A DNA stretch of 64,000 nt from NCBI GenBank assembly GCA_022592445.1, contig JABYQR010000158.1:36213-100212 (forward strand). Reading direction: 5' to 3'. How positions within the stretch are numbered: the first letter of the stretch is position 1; each line of letters begins with the position of its first letter. Under the pieces are notes generated by a model that was not told where the DNA came from, ran no database searches, and was given only the letters and a program-made list of their open reading frames with translations. Origin of the DNA: Cytidiella melzeri. Lineage: Eukaryota > Basidiomycota > Agaricomycetes > Polyporales > Irpicaceae. The translations under genes and the position numbers were made by a program. This document shows positions 45,362 to 57,700 of the stretch, piece after piece.

Positions 45362-48300
45362 ATGTCCAGCAGCCAAACCGCCGTTCGCACCTGGAAGCCT
45401 CAGCCGGTGGCCAACTCGCTAGGTGAGCCAAATGTTACGCTACGTCTCATGCGCTTGTTCTCTCCCGTGGTTCCTTTATTCCAATCCTGTCCTGTGGGAG
45501 GTTACACCAGAAGGGCGAGTCCTCCCCAGCGGAGGATCCGTCTCTGCGAGATTGAGTTGGGATCTTCCTTGATGTTCTCTCCAGCTGTCCCTTCTTCTGC
45601 TTTTGTTCACCCGGATGCCGTACAATATCTGCGGAGACCGTGGTGCAAATCTGTGCTGTGCTTGTTATTCTTATGGCATAGGGGCAGAAGCTTGTTGGAA
45701 ATCGTTCATGCTTAATAGTGTTGGCACGGAGGCTAATTTACTTCCGTTGTACTCAATCAAGGACCAATGCAGAACAACATCGCTCCTCGCGAGGCATCGC
45801 CGTCGCCTTCATTCCGGGAAAGGCAGCGAACAATTAAAGCGCATTCCATGCCCATCGTCCCTTCCGTCGGCCAGGTCCTCGCCGGAAACACCGCGCAGCA
45901 AAATATCTCTCAACCCAGCCCCACAGGCTCCAACGGCTCTCTTCCTGCCAGAAGATCGCCACCAGCGACATCGCGCATCTCGCCTGTGACCACAAAATTG
46001 GCTTCAATGTCTGTCAACGTACGAGGAGATCGTACACCAGAACGCATGGGCTCGCCGCCGCCTATGATACACTCACAAAGCACTCCAGCAGTACCCCAGC
46101 TCTCAGCATCGCAAGGAGGTGCTCATCAGCCGAGGCCAATGCCCCGCGTCATCCCGCCACAGTTTCTGACGCAATTCCAGATGGACGAAAAGTGGCATGT
46201 CACCGAGGAGCTGCTGGCCGAGATTGATCGTGCCGACCAACAACAGGGACAATTGCAAGGCACGTCGGGCGTCGCGTACGCTGGCGGCGCAGCATCCAAC
46301 AGCAGTCTCCACCTCAACCATGTCGCCAAGGACCCGGCAGTCGAACGCGTCCGGGCCAGTGACCGCTCGAGTCCGAAAGAGTTTGACAACAACGGGCAGA
46401 AGAGGCAGGTGCGTGAGAAAGAGAGGGAGCCTCAGACCAACGTCCGGGAAAGCCCCAAGACTCGTGAGCGATCTCAAACTACGTCTTCCCTCCCGGCATC
46501 GCAACACGTCGACATGCAGACTCACGCTCAACGAACGCCCGAGTATCGCGGCTCGCCACCGTTTCACACGCCGATGGCGTCGCCTGGAGAACGGACGGCG
46601 AGTTACACTCAGTACGTGCCGGACTCGTACCAGACACCTCAAGGCACTGCGCAGCCAGCGACGCGCAAGCCGGCGCCTGCTTCGACCGAGTCCACTTCGC
46701 CTCGTGGCACGCCTCCTGCCGCCGTCAAGTTGCCTGCCCAGACTCAGTCTACAAACCCGCGGGCATCAGACCGTGCGCTTCCGTTGCAAGAAGAGCCCGA
46801 AGAAGATTTGGGCCACGAGTTTACGGAGCACGAGTCGGACTTTGACAAGTTGCGTCGAAGTTCTCCTACTCCCTCGTCAGATTTGTATCCTGAAGGGCGA
46901 TACGGCAGTCGTCGGGACCTCGCGTCGAGCGTGCAGCCGACTGACGAAGATGACGAAGATACATTGAACGAAGAAGCACATGATCATTTGCAGGTACCCA
47001 ACAAGAGCGACGACGAAGATTCTGGGTTCACGCCGAGGTCACCCTCTACCAGTCTGCCGGAACGACCCAGGGACGAACGGTACTCACCCACGAATGGGCA
47101 GTATTCGACACAGTTCAACCAGATTTCTGTGGAGAGCCAAAAGACGCTGCGCGCGAAACATGCTCGTGTGGGGTCGACTGATCAGTTGGGCATGCGCTCG
47201 TTTGACCCTGCGTTGTTCGAGAGTACGATTAGTAGCTTGCGGAGCACTTCACAGGATAGCAATGGAAGCATCCCTCGCATCGCTAAACCTCTCCAGGCCT
47301 CACCGCTTCAGGCTGCACCTCTGGTTGCTCAGCCGCAGCAGCAGCAACAACAACAACAACCGTACATGCAAATTCAGCAGCAGCAGCAGACACGCCAATA
47401 CATCAAGCCAGTTGATACACAGTATGCTGCGATGAATACAGTGCCCCTGTCGCCCCATTACGAAGATTTGCAGGGTGTGTTTGATAATCCGACGTCGTCC
47501 TACCTGCAGACGTTCTTGCAATCGCCGACTCCCGATGGGCGCAACGCACCCGTCCCACCGACGCCTATGACGCAGACAGCAGCTCCATCGCCCTCGCCAA
47601 TGTCCGTGGTGCCCAGCGACATTGAGCCGCGCCAGATAGGTTCGCCTTATCCGTACCCGTTTGCGCATATCCGTCGCACGGCAGTCTCGGCTACGCACAA
47701 CGCAGCGACGTCTACGTTTGACCCGAACGACATTGCGCATGTGCGGGAACAGCTGCAGATGCAGATGCAGATCTACGCGTTGAACAACGGGTTGGCTCCG
47801 CCGAGCGAGTCGACGTTTTCGCCGTCGTCGACGCCGTTCCCTGGGGTAGGGTACAACCCGTGGGCGTTTATGCACCAACAGCAGGGTGCACCGCGGTATG
47901 CGGACGCTGCGATGAGCATGCGGTCGAGTCCGAGTCATGAGCCGATTCAGTTGCCGGTGCCGCAATACCGGGGAGGGAACCACCGTCCGTTGAGGAGGAA
48001 GGGGAATAATGATGTGGGGGGTTTGAGGGCGCCGTTGAGGAGGAAGGTGAAGCCGCCGCCGAGGGTGGAGAGCACGCAGCCGAGGGACACGAGTCCGGAA
48101 CCGTCGTCAGGGGAGGAGACGGCGGGGGAGACGAGTTTTGGTGGGGACCATCATCAGCAGTATGGAGTGCCGAGTCAGGCTGCGAATGGGAGTTGGCAGA
48201 ACGGGAGTGAGGAGGGGCACCACGATGCGATTGGGGAGCAGGTTGAGGAGGAGGAAGATGAGGGGGATTGGGTTGATGATGACGATGAGGAGGCGGAGGA

Positions 48301-48958
48301 TATGCTGCAGTTGGAGTATCATCATTCGTATGTTGTGAACCCGGTGAAAAGGAAGAGGAGGTGGGAGAGTCGATGGGAGGCTCTTGCGGAAGGCGTGAGT
48401 GTGACCGATTCAATTCAGTCTCAGGGTTTCATGACTTTTGATGAACATTTGCTGATATGTTGTGTTTGTGATCATGGTTGTTTCTAGTTCAGGGCCCTTG
48501 ATCGAGAGACCGACACGACGCTGCTCGTGCTGGCTGCCCCTGCGCATAGCAAGAAACTGCACGCTCTCACGTCGCGGAACATCCGGCGGGATCCAAACTT
48601 GCTGCAGTCGACTACGTTGGCGAAGATCCGAAGCAGCTTTTCGTCGCTGGCGGACCAGCGACGCGCGAACCGTGTGCCGAAGATGTCTCTCGCGGAGCAG
48701 TTTTCTGGGCAATCTGCTGCTGCGTCGGTTGATGGGTCTCAGAGCGGGGAGGAAGGTTTGAGACGTGCGTTGGATGCCGCGCTGGGGAGTCTGGGTGCGC
48801 TGGGTACGCTGTATGATCAGCGTGAGGCGCGGTGGAGGGAGGAGATGAGGAGGTTGAGTGAGGATCGGGAGAGGGTTGGGTTTTTGCTTGCTCAGGTGCT
48901 TGGTCCGTCGGTTGATGCGAATGGGAAGCCGCACGAGGAGGCACAGTTGCTTGGATGA
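45362..48958 (+). CDS. Large unknown protein with poly-Gln tracts
   Basis: Three exons in phase (45362-45422, 45762-48394, 48488-48958), 1054 residues. The first intron is long (339 nt). It starts MSSSQTAVRTWKPQPVANSL. Most is disordered, with Ser/Pro/Arg blocks, two Gln runs near residues 500-525 and acidic runs near 860-890. The last exon gives an ordered end ('FRALDRETDTTLLVLAAPAH', 'RRALDAALGSLGALGTLYDQ') with a likely coiled coil around 'REARWREEMRRLSEDRERV'. I recognise no family. The overall make-up would fit a regulatory or scaffold protein, but that is only inference. Confidence 0.8.
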
Positions 48959-49546
48959 AGGCTTTGTTGGACACGGTGATCTATTGGTTGAGGATGGGAC
49001 TCTGTATACAAGGCTGGATTTGGATTTCAGAATTGTATGTTGTGTGTGTGTGCAAAGCACGGTATGCGTAGGTGTTGAGAATGCATTGTGGCCAGATGGT
49101 AGGTACTGAGGACAAGTTGACATTGGGTTTGCGCACATGAAATGTCAATGGACATCTGCGCCCATATCTGCGTGAATCTGACGGGACCTGAAATGCAATG
49201 TTCCTCTCAAAAATATTGAGTTGATGTTTTATACTAGTAGGGCTAAGAGCACAGCATAGAAACGATAGTCTCTCTTCACGCAAATCAGCCACAGCTTTCA
49301 GGGATAGGGATGATTGGCACAGCAATTTGAGTATGAATCTGAGTACTACGACTACAACTTCCTCATTACTCAACCTTGCAAATCAGCCGAGAGCTCCGCC
49401 CAGGGCACGACGAAACTCTGTTGACAGCCAGCGTCGCAGATGCAGCATCATTGTAGATGATGATTACTGCAGTATTTATAGGCACTCACCTTCACTGACG
49501 GCCTCGCGCTCACACTTCCATCTCTCTCTCATCTTTCCACTTGACG
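48959..49546. other. Intergenic
   Basis: No supported gene; includes a short TG repeat near 49039 and the promoter of the hydrolase. Confidence 0.5.
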
Positions 49547-51228
49547 ATGCATATGCAAGCTGCAGCTCTTGCCTTGGCCACAGCATGCCGAATGGTGCTG
49601 GCAGTCGACCCGAGAACCGTACCGCTCACCTCGACGAAGTGTAGTGCTCCCAACCGCGCGACAGGGGTGACGAAGGACATTGAGATCAGTGCGTGGTGTC
49701 CCGCCTCCCTCGTCCTAGGTCCTTACACTTATCTTTCTGTTCACTTTTTTTTCGTAGAATATGTCGACATTAATCCTCAGGCAGAGCGGACACTCTTGAT
49801 GGTTCATGGGTGGCCAGGGCTGTGGCATGTATGGCGGGAACAGATTGAAGCATTCAAGGTATGTACGTCGGCGCTCCTTGGCAAGGCTCGAAGACAAGGT
49901 CATTCATAGTCTCACGGGAATTGTAGGACGACTACCATATCGTTGCTGTGAACCAGCGTGGGTTCGGAGGCTCTGAACATCCTGGTGACCTCGAGACTTC
50001 GAACACTATGGGAGACTTGACCGGCGACCTCACGTGTGTCCTGGCGCACGCAAAGGTAGAAAAAGCTATTTGCGTAGGGTGCGTTTGTTTTCTTTCTATA
50101 CAAATAAGGTTTTTTGTTCTCTAACCCACGAGCTCTGGGTGGGTTGCTAGACATGACTGGGGCAGCCAAGTGTGTCACGAAGCCGCTCGCATGCGTCCAG
50201 ATATATTCGACGGTGTAATTGGGTACGCTATCCCGGTAATTCTCTTGCGCATCTTTCATCCACCCGTCGTCAGTCGTATTGAACTCTGGAAATGACAGTA
50301 CCTACCGTATGACAGCCCGTTCACACCAATGTCCCGACTCATCAAACTCCTTCCGACTCTCTCTTACAACCTCTACTTTTCAGACAAGACGGCGCAGGCG
50401 ACCGTAGAGCTGAATCGCGACGTTCGGCGAACGCTGAGGGCCACCTTGCGTACAGTGAATACCCCACCGCCTACAGGTTTCTTGAGGAGTACAGACTCGT
50501 TCCTACGCGCGTGGGATACCATCGAGGTCGTGAGTATCCTATTCAGCTTGCCGACTTGTCGGCTTTACTTAATGTTATGAATGGTGATAATGCGAATATA
50601 TAGATCCCACCCATCCCGTTCTTCTCCAAAGACGAGGAAAACTATTGGGTCGAGCAGTTTGAGGCTCACGGGTTCAACTACAGTGCGTAACTCTCAAACA
50701 CCCCCCAAACAAGGCGCAGGATTGACTTTTGTGTTTTTTCGTAGCGTTCGGGTTTTACACTGCAGGAGTAAGCCATCTTCCACCTCAATAACCCGCATCG
50801 ATCTCGAATTCTGCTAGCTGACGCAGAGATACCTCTGAACCACAGACCCGCTACGGCTCTTGGGCCCTCGTCCAATCCCAAGGAAACCAAACGATCCCTC
50901 AGCCAGTGCTCTCAATCCTGCCCACGAGCGACCCTGTCGCAGACTGGGTGAGCGCGGCGAAGCTGTTGAAAAGCGCGGATCATACACCGCAGTTGACTGT
51001 CAAGGTGCGTCTCGAGCTTTACCTTGTACTCTGTTCTCCCGAAACCCTTTGTATTGTTTGACTGCTGACGATGTCCTTCTCCCTCTCAAGACCACCGTCG
51101 CAGCTCACTGGCTGCAGATGGAAAAGTCGGCAGAGGTCAACGTGTTCATGCAAGAGTGGTTGGACGTGCATTATCCGGTGAGGAAGAGAGAGTCCGAGGA
51201 GGAGAAACACAAGAAGGACGAGTTGTGA
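49547..51228 (+). CDS. Alpha/beta hydrolase, epoxide hydrolase-like
   Basis: Nine exons by phase: 49547-49688, 49759-49859, 49927-50078, 50151-50235, 50299-50529, 50604-50682, 50745-50767, 50846-51004, 51091-51228; 369 residues. The N-terminus may be a weak signal peptide (MHMQAAALALATACRMVLA). It has the oxyanion motif 'HGWPG' (~64-68), 'VNQRGFGGSEHPGD', the nucleophile Asp in 'GHDWGSQ' (~134), a helical cap with Tyr ('YNLYF'), 'LPTSDPVADW' and the catalytic His in 'AAHWLQME' (~330). Asp rather than Ser as nucleophile points to epoxide hydrolase, hydrating epoxides to diols; a dehalogenase cannot be excluded. Convergent with the DUF6697 gene, 159 bp apart. Confidence 0.9.
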
Positions 51229-51387
51229 TAAATTTGATGGTTTATATGGGCAAAAACAAATTGTGCATGAAGTAGGATGTGCTCGGAGCGGTACCCAGGA
51301 TCTGTATATACCCGATGAAAGAGAATTGGATGTGATACTATGAAGCAGAATGTACATTATTGGGAACTGCAAAGTCCAAGCAAGAAT

Positions 51388-54199
51388 TCATAAGCCAAGA
51401 AGCCTCTCGACCATCACTTCTTCAGCTTCGTTGTCGTCGTCGTTGTCGTCGTCAAAAACTTGAAGGTTACTGTCGTATCTGACATCGACGTCGTTCTCGT
51501 CTCCACCGTCGCGTTCGTCTGCGCTCTCCAGCTCAGAGAGGTCGGAGAGGTCAGATCCAAGACCAGCCAGGGCAAGAGCCCGTCTAACTGCTCTCGAGTC
51601 TGATTCTCGACGGCCCAAGCGGTGGACGTGATTGGTTGAAGCTCGAGGGTGCTTACGCGGTCCAGGAGAACGAGGACGAGGAGCCACATGTTTGCGCCTT
51701 GTAGGCTGAAGAACCAGAGATTCGCGCGATACAGGCTGAGGCACGGTATGTTCGGGCTCGAGCCGTACAGACCAAGGGGCAGTAAATCCACGTTGCGCCT
51801 CAGCCGACCGTGGGTGGTGAGATCGAGTCGGACAAGCCTGTGCCTTGTCGCGCTCGTCGCCTTCGTCTACATACTCCATCTTGGAGAGCTTGGAAGATTC
51901 AGCTTCAAGAGCAGCAGGTGCAAGGTTCCGAGCCTGTACAGCTGCTTTTGAAACTGTTTCTCGACGGTTCGAGTGGGCGGGAGGACTGGTCGATGTTTGA
52001 GGGGGTGCATGCGGTTCAGGAGGGCGAGGACGAGGAACTGAAAGTTTGGGCCTTACACGACGAGGAGCGGCAAATTCGTTCATGACAGAGCTAGGACCTG
52101 CAAGTTCGCGCCATACCTCAGACTCCGGAGCCTGACGTGATTCAAGAGGGGCACTCGGTCCTCGGTTGCTCACATGTTGATTGCGACCGGTCGGCGCTCG
52201 AGGGGATTCAGGTGGTCCAGGAGAGCGAGGTTTGGGCCTTACACGACGAGGAACAGCGAATTCGTTCACGACTTGACGGGGATCTGAGAGTTCGCGCCGT
52301 GCCTCGACCTCCTGAGACTGGCGTGATTCGATGGGTGGACGTCGTAGACTGGCTGGCGTCTTGACTATAATCTTCTCCTCCCGTGCTCGAGGGGGTCGTC
52401 CCAAGATTACAGGCTCAGGGTCGGGCTCTTGAGGCTGACGAGGTGCTGCAGTCTTCTTGTTCTTCGCGACCCTTACGTACAGTACACTCTGTTCTTTAAG
52501 ATACCTCTGCCAATTGGAATCGTAGTTAATGCATTTGAGGCAAGAGACGCAGAGTCGCTGTGTAGGGATGAACGTGAGTACCCAACTACCGTTGGCGAGA
52601 GAGAAAGAAAGGCGAGAGAGAACATGGTTGTACGAACCTCCTTGCCTGTGAGAAAGGCGTGCATGACTTGTTCGACGGTCACGCGCTTTTTGTCTGTGTA
52701 CGCTTTGGATTTCTGTTTGTCGGCGCAGATCGCTGCGACATCTTCCACCGAAGGCTCTTTCCCGCCGTTTTCATCCCGAAGAGCGATACGGACGATGATC
52801 TCCCTTGCCCACTGGATGCCGATCAAGTAATTCACCCATTCCAGCCGGACCTGCCAAGAATTGATGTGTCAGCCCCCAAATTCACGCCAACGGCATGGAC
52901 GAATCGTTCGATACCTTGGTATGCAGCTGTCCAAACTCAACGGCTGTAAGTGGCGTTGCAGGGACGAATTTGTACAGCCCAAGGTACAACCACTGCGTCG
53001 GCTTCACGCAGATGAAAAGTTGTTTTGTCATCCGACCCGTCCACTCTGGGTTTATGACGAACAAGAGGCCAGTCGCGCCAGGTCGTCGTGGTGCGTAGGG
53101 GTTCAAGTTGTGGTTGATGAACGCGAGGTCGTCTACGCCGTCCCTGAGCTTGGAGTGCGAAGGTTTGGGAAACGTTGACTGTGGAGAACCTCCGTAGAGA
53201 TGGCTCATCAGTGCGCGTGAGACAGTAAAGTTGAGGTCGGCTGAGCTAATGCCTTGGATATGGTGTCGGTCTCGCCCTCCAATGTCAAGTCGGCTGTTGA
53301 TGGATGCGGGAGAGAGACCATGATTGTCTTGGTGCTGGCCATGGTCGGTGTCATTGTCTGGTACGACAGCGCCCAAGAGGCTGGAGCCACTTGCACTGGC
53401 AGAACGAGATGCTCTTAAACGCGCACGCATCTCCACATGACGAGGAGTGCGCGACAACTCTCGCATAGTCGGCAACACAACCTCAACGCGTAGTCTACGA
53501 TTCCGGCTCGATAGACTGTTAGTTGAACATTCTGAGGACACCTGCGAAGATTGCGCACGAGAAGATCCTAGGCTAAACACCATGTATTGCCTGCATCAGA
53601 ATTGGCGGGATAGGAGAGGCCACAAGACGCACCGTTTGTCTCGCTACGGTAGCCGCAGTATGGCCTAGTCAGACAGTATTCGCCTGAAGATGTGTGTGGT
53701 ATACGCACATATTCAAACTCGCCACGCTCAGGTTCCTGATTCCCAAAATTATTCCAAGGTGTTGCGCCGATAAGGTATATCACTTACGCGCACAGCAACA
53801 ACCCTTGCTTTTTCTCGGTCATGAACCTTCTCTTCATCTCGAGAATATTCTGACGATATTTCCGAACGTAAATTGGCACGCCACAAAGAGGGAGAAATGG
53901 ACTGCAAAACTACAGATCAGGAACACTCGTTGTTTTGCATTCTATTCTCCAAATGAGACTTACCGCAGATCGCTGATTATTGAGGGTATGAGAGCGGGTA
54001 CAGAATGTAGCATTTAACTCACTTTGAGTCTGACCTTTCTGTCACTTGTAGGACTATAGAGCGAACGCTTGAAGCTGCCATCCAACGCGACGGAAACTCG
54101 CGAAGGGGCTATGAGCTCTTCAGGAGCCTCAAGAGGCGGAGTAGGGCTCAACTCTCGGATTTTCCATACCGGAGGTTGAGTCCTAACTGAAGAATGCAT
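51388..54199 (-). CDS. DUF6697 protein, 785 residues, repetitive tail
   Basis: Six exons on the minus strand: 54199-54023, 53901-53788, 53735-53705, 53567-52915, 52850-52638, 52557-51388. The acceptor before exon 4 is the least certain. Residues ~1-220 are disordered. The DUF6697 domain (~225-415) has 'YGGSPQSTFPKP', 'NPYAPRRPGATGLLF', 'QWLYLGLYKFVPATPLTAVE', 'WAREIIVRIALRD' and 'RLCVSCLKCINYDSNWQRYL'. The last ~370 residues are disordered and hold three degenerate ~50-residue repeats ('NEFAVPRRVRPK', 'NEFAAPRRVRPK', 'TAPWSVRLEP'), ending in an acidic run. DUF6697 has no known function; it is common in Agaricomycetes. Confidence 0.85.
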
Positions 54200-55352
54200 C
54201 ACAATAACGAGAGAAATAGTGAGAGGGATTGTCGTGGTTGGTACAGATGGAGGACAGGTGCAGTGCGATGTTATGCCCCTTTGGAATTGCGGCGCTTGTT
54301 ACACTGCCCGGTGAACAAGCAACGGGAATATTTGATACGTGTTAGATTGCTAACGCTGCGCTGCAGTCAAACGTAGACTCGCCAGCCAGTCTGGTAGCAA
54401 GCTGCCACTTGTGAAACATGACCGTTGAACGGCTGGGGACGAGCATAATATACCACTACTTGAACCATTAAGGCGCTTCTCTTATGTGACACTCCCGTAC
54501 CCCAATAAGCAACAGCAGGTACTCAGCTACCTTACGCCTCTGTACCACACTTCTCATCTCCCATGTAGACGTCTCTCAAGAGTCTCAAAAAAGCAATTCA
54601 GAACATGAGTGCAAACACGGCACTTTTGTGCGAGTCCTCTACCGTGACCCCGCGAGACAACAACCCTTCCGCTCTCTCCTACGCACTTTCGCAGCTGCGA
54701 GAGGTTTATCTGTCACAACGTTGTTGCTAGCAGAGATCACTCAGAACTCCTCTACCGCTCGGACGTGCCTGCAAATCCGTTCCCTAAGCTCAAGGATAGA
54801 TTCGGCTATATTCACACCACTGAGTTGCCCAGAGGTGTCTTGGGTACTACTCCGTTCTCGAGGCAATGTCGCCCCCCTGATCATCGCCCTCATGAGTTGC
54901 TGGCAACAATTGTTACTTTGTCAACCAGGATGGCATGGGAACTCTGGGCCCTGCGGTGATGTAGCGGTTCATTCTGGCTCAACACCGCATACCATCCGTC
55001 ACAGCCTTGTGCAACGAGTCCGCCCCATTTTTGCCGTGCGCAATCGGATTCGGAGCGAGGGCAAGGTCGGTCAGCTTGTGTACGGGCAAATGGGGTTTCA
55101 CCCTAGGCATGGTCTGTGACCCCGTGTGGTAGCTTGGAGGACGAGAGGTGAGATTGCAATGAGTGAGAGCATCGGCACTGTGCTACTAGTAAGGTGATTC
55201 TTTAGTATGAATTTACCAGCAACTACGGGGTTTTATCGCAGTCCTACAATTGCCAAATATTCATGCATCAATAACAAATAGGGTATACATCGTAACCGCT
55301 ACTGCTACCTAGCGCAACGTATTGGCAGCCGCGTCATGCAGATATACTACTA
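54200..55352. other. No supported gene
   Basis: A 163-codon frame at 54628-55119 has no recognisable motifs, and neighbouring frames are equally plausible. It could be a decayed gene. A CTA-rich patch lies near 55345. Confidence 0.4.
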
Positions 55353-55821
55353 CTAGTCGTGGTTCAAAAGCCCATTCGGATAATGCCAAAGATCGCGCTC
55401 ATGATACTTTATAATATTCCTGTACATGATGTTGTCGAGCGTGCCCCTCTTCGGCACGGCCCCTTTTTCATAAATAATGCGCATGACTTTTTCCACCAGA
55501 ACTTTGAACGCTATAGGAGTCTTGGTTTTGAGCTCCACTAGTTGTTTGTACTCTTCTGGTTTTATATCTGGCATCCGCGTGGTGAGATAAAATTGACAAG
55601 AGAAAGACACACGGACTAATAAATTCACCTATGGAATGGTAGTGAGAGAAGCGCTCTTCATCCGTCTCATGATTCATTCCTGGCTGGGGGCTCGAAAGAA
55701 GGGCCCGGGGGAGAGCCAAATTTGGTTCAGAGGGTTGATGTGGTATGACACGCCCAGTTACAGTATGGAGTGCACTGGTAACAACGGCAGCAATCAAAAC
55801 AACAGAGATTGAGAAACGCAT
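55353..55821 (-). CDS. Small secreted protein candidate
   Basis: Two exons on the minus strand (55821-55629, 55567-55353), 135 residues. The start was chosen at MRFSISVVLIAAVVTSALHT, which gives a clean signal peptide; an upstream in-frame ATG would add 28 hydrophobic residues. The mature part has no cysteines ('IPHQPSEPNLALPRALL', then 'PEEYKQLVELKTKTPIAFKV', 'ERDLWHYPNGLL'). No family is recognised. It has the size of a small secreted (effector-like) protein, but expression is unproven. Confidence 0.55.
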
Positions 55822-56889
55822 GACAAAAAAGAGTATAGGATGTGGAATAATGATAAGAAGGGTTGAAAAAGGAGTAAGGCTGTAGACAGCTAGCTGCAAG
55901 AACAAAGCAAGTCAGTGACTCAAGGCTTGCACAACACAGACAATCATGGACTTACCGGCCAGCGCTGAAGCAATGGAGAAGAATTGGAGCGAACAGTGAA
56001 GATGGTTGTGCTGAGGTAGTACAAGGATGGTAGGCTTCATATACCTTGTGGTTCTGAGTCATGTGCAGTGCTGATGCATTTAGAAGCATGTCACATCTAT
56101 CTTTCATACTTCCAATCTGTCTCATCCTCATTCCAACTGCAGGCTGCTGTGATGAAGTGAAAATTTCACATGAAACGTGCACAGCCCCAGACATTTAGCC
56201 AATCTGTGTCAAGGAACAACCTCAGACCTCTAACCATGCAGAGTGTGTTTGAGAACCTTTGCTGCCCCCCCTGGCCACTGATATGCCTGGAAACCACTGG
56301 ACATGCAGCAGGCACAAACACAGGCAACTTTGTATGGACTAGTACTCCTTGTCACCTGTGCACCTCACAATCTTGTGCCTGGTGTTACAATTCCTGAAGA
56401 ATGAAGAAGAATTGTTCCAGTGTGCTCCTCAGATGTGACCTTCTTGTCCCCCAAAGTGTGGGAATATGATGGCAGAATACAGACAGTACCAGTGTCAATA
56501 ACAAAACAATGAATACAGCTGATGGCATCACACTGGCCTTGTTATCAGCTCTTTATAACTTTGAATCAAATCACTTTTGCAATCAAAATGCAGTTTTTGA
56601 TTTTTACAGACTGCATATGGGTACAAATCTGTACATATACTACACCATTGGATAGCCCTATCTTGTGGCAACATCCTGGTACAAACATCCTGTCAATTGA
56701 AGTGGAATTGAGCAAGCTATGGCCAGTCTACTGAGAAAAGTCATCCAGACTCAGATTCAAACTCCACTCCTGCTGGCAAATGATGTCAAATTCTGGTCAG
56801 GTACATGTGCAGCAATCTACAGAAATTGCTTGCTCTCCCCCTACATTCTTGGACAATGTAAATTTGTGACTGCATCAGCAGTGAGTGCT
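55822..56889. other. No supported gene
   Basis: Upstream region of the small secreted protein, then AT-richer DNA leading into the tandem repeat. Nothing recognised. Confidence 0.45.
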
Positions 56890-57700
56890 GCATCTGATTG
56901 TTCTACAAGTTTCACAACTGTTAGCTGCTCTCTAAGCAGGAGTTACAGTCAGAACACAGCCTGTGGCAGTTTCAATGGGGATGAGGCAGTTCAGACATCA
57001 ACAGTACATGGTTGCATCAGCAGCAAGCACTGCGTCGAATTGTTGCACAAAGTTTCACAACCACCAGTTGCTCTATAAGCAGGAGTTACAATCAGAACAC
57101 AGCCTGTGGCAGCTCTGATGGGGGTGAGGTAGCACAGATATCAGCTGGATGTGGTTTCATCAGCAACCAGCACTGCATTCAATTAGTCCACAAAGTTTCA
57201 CAACTACTGAGTTCCAAGTAGGAGTTACAGCTGTGGCAGTTTCAATGGGGGTGAGGCAGTTCAGACATCAACAGTGCATGGTTACATTGGCAGCAAGCAC
57301 TGCATTCAGTTGGTTCACAAGTTTTCACAACCACTACTCTCTATGCAGAAGTTACAATCAGAACACAATCTGTGGCAGTTCCAATAGGGGTGATGCAGCT
57401 CAGACATCAACAGGACACGGTTGCATCAGCAGCAACCACTGCGTCGGATTGTTGCACAAAGTTTCACAGCCATGAGTTGCTCTCTAAGGAGGAATTAAAA
57501 TCAGAACATAGCCTGTGGCAGTTCTAATGGGGCTGAAGCAGTTCAGACATCAACAGGATGTAGTTGCATCAGCATAAAGCACTGCCTTTGATTCTTCCAT
57601 ACAGTTTCACAACCACCAGTTGCTCTATAAGCAGGAGTTACAATCAGAACACAGCCTGTGGCAGTTTCAATGGAGATGAGGCAGTTCATACATCAACAGG
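56890..57700. repeat. Tandem repeat, ~140-bp unit, about six copies
   Basis: The block GAGTTACAATCAGAACACAG recurs in variant form at about 56940, 57082, 57220 (shortened), 57350, 57493 and 57634. The rest of the unit also recurs (GGCAGTTTCAATGGGG, CAGACATCAACAG, GCATCAGCAGCAA). Copies differ by substitutions and one deletion. Short ORFs across it look like by-products of the repeat. Confidence 0.85.

Noticed and set aside
47300..48413. Minus strand ORFs over the 1054-residue gene
   Set aside because: Shadows of Gln/Ser/Pro-rich coding sequence.
54628..55119. 163-codon ORF
   Set aside because: No motif or paralog and competing frames; left as unassigned.
57012..57475. ORFs across the 140-bp repeats as a repeat protein
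   Set aside because: The units do not keep one frame throughout; lengths vary by amounts not divisible by three.
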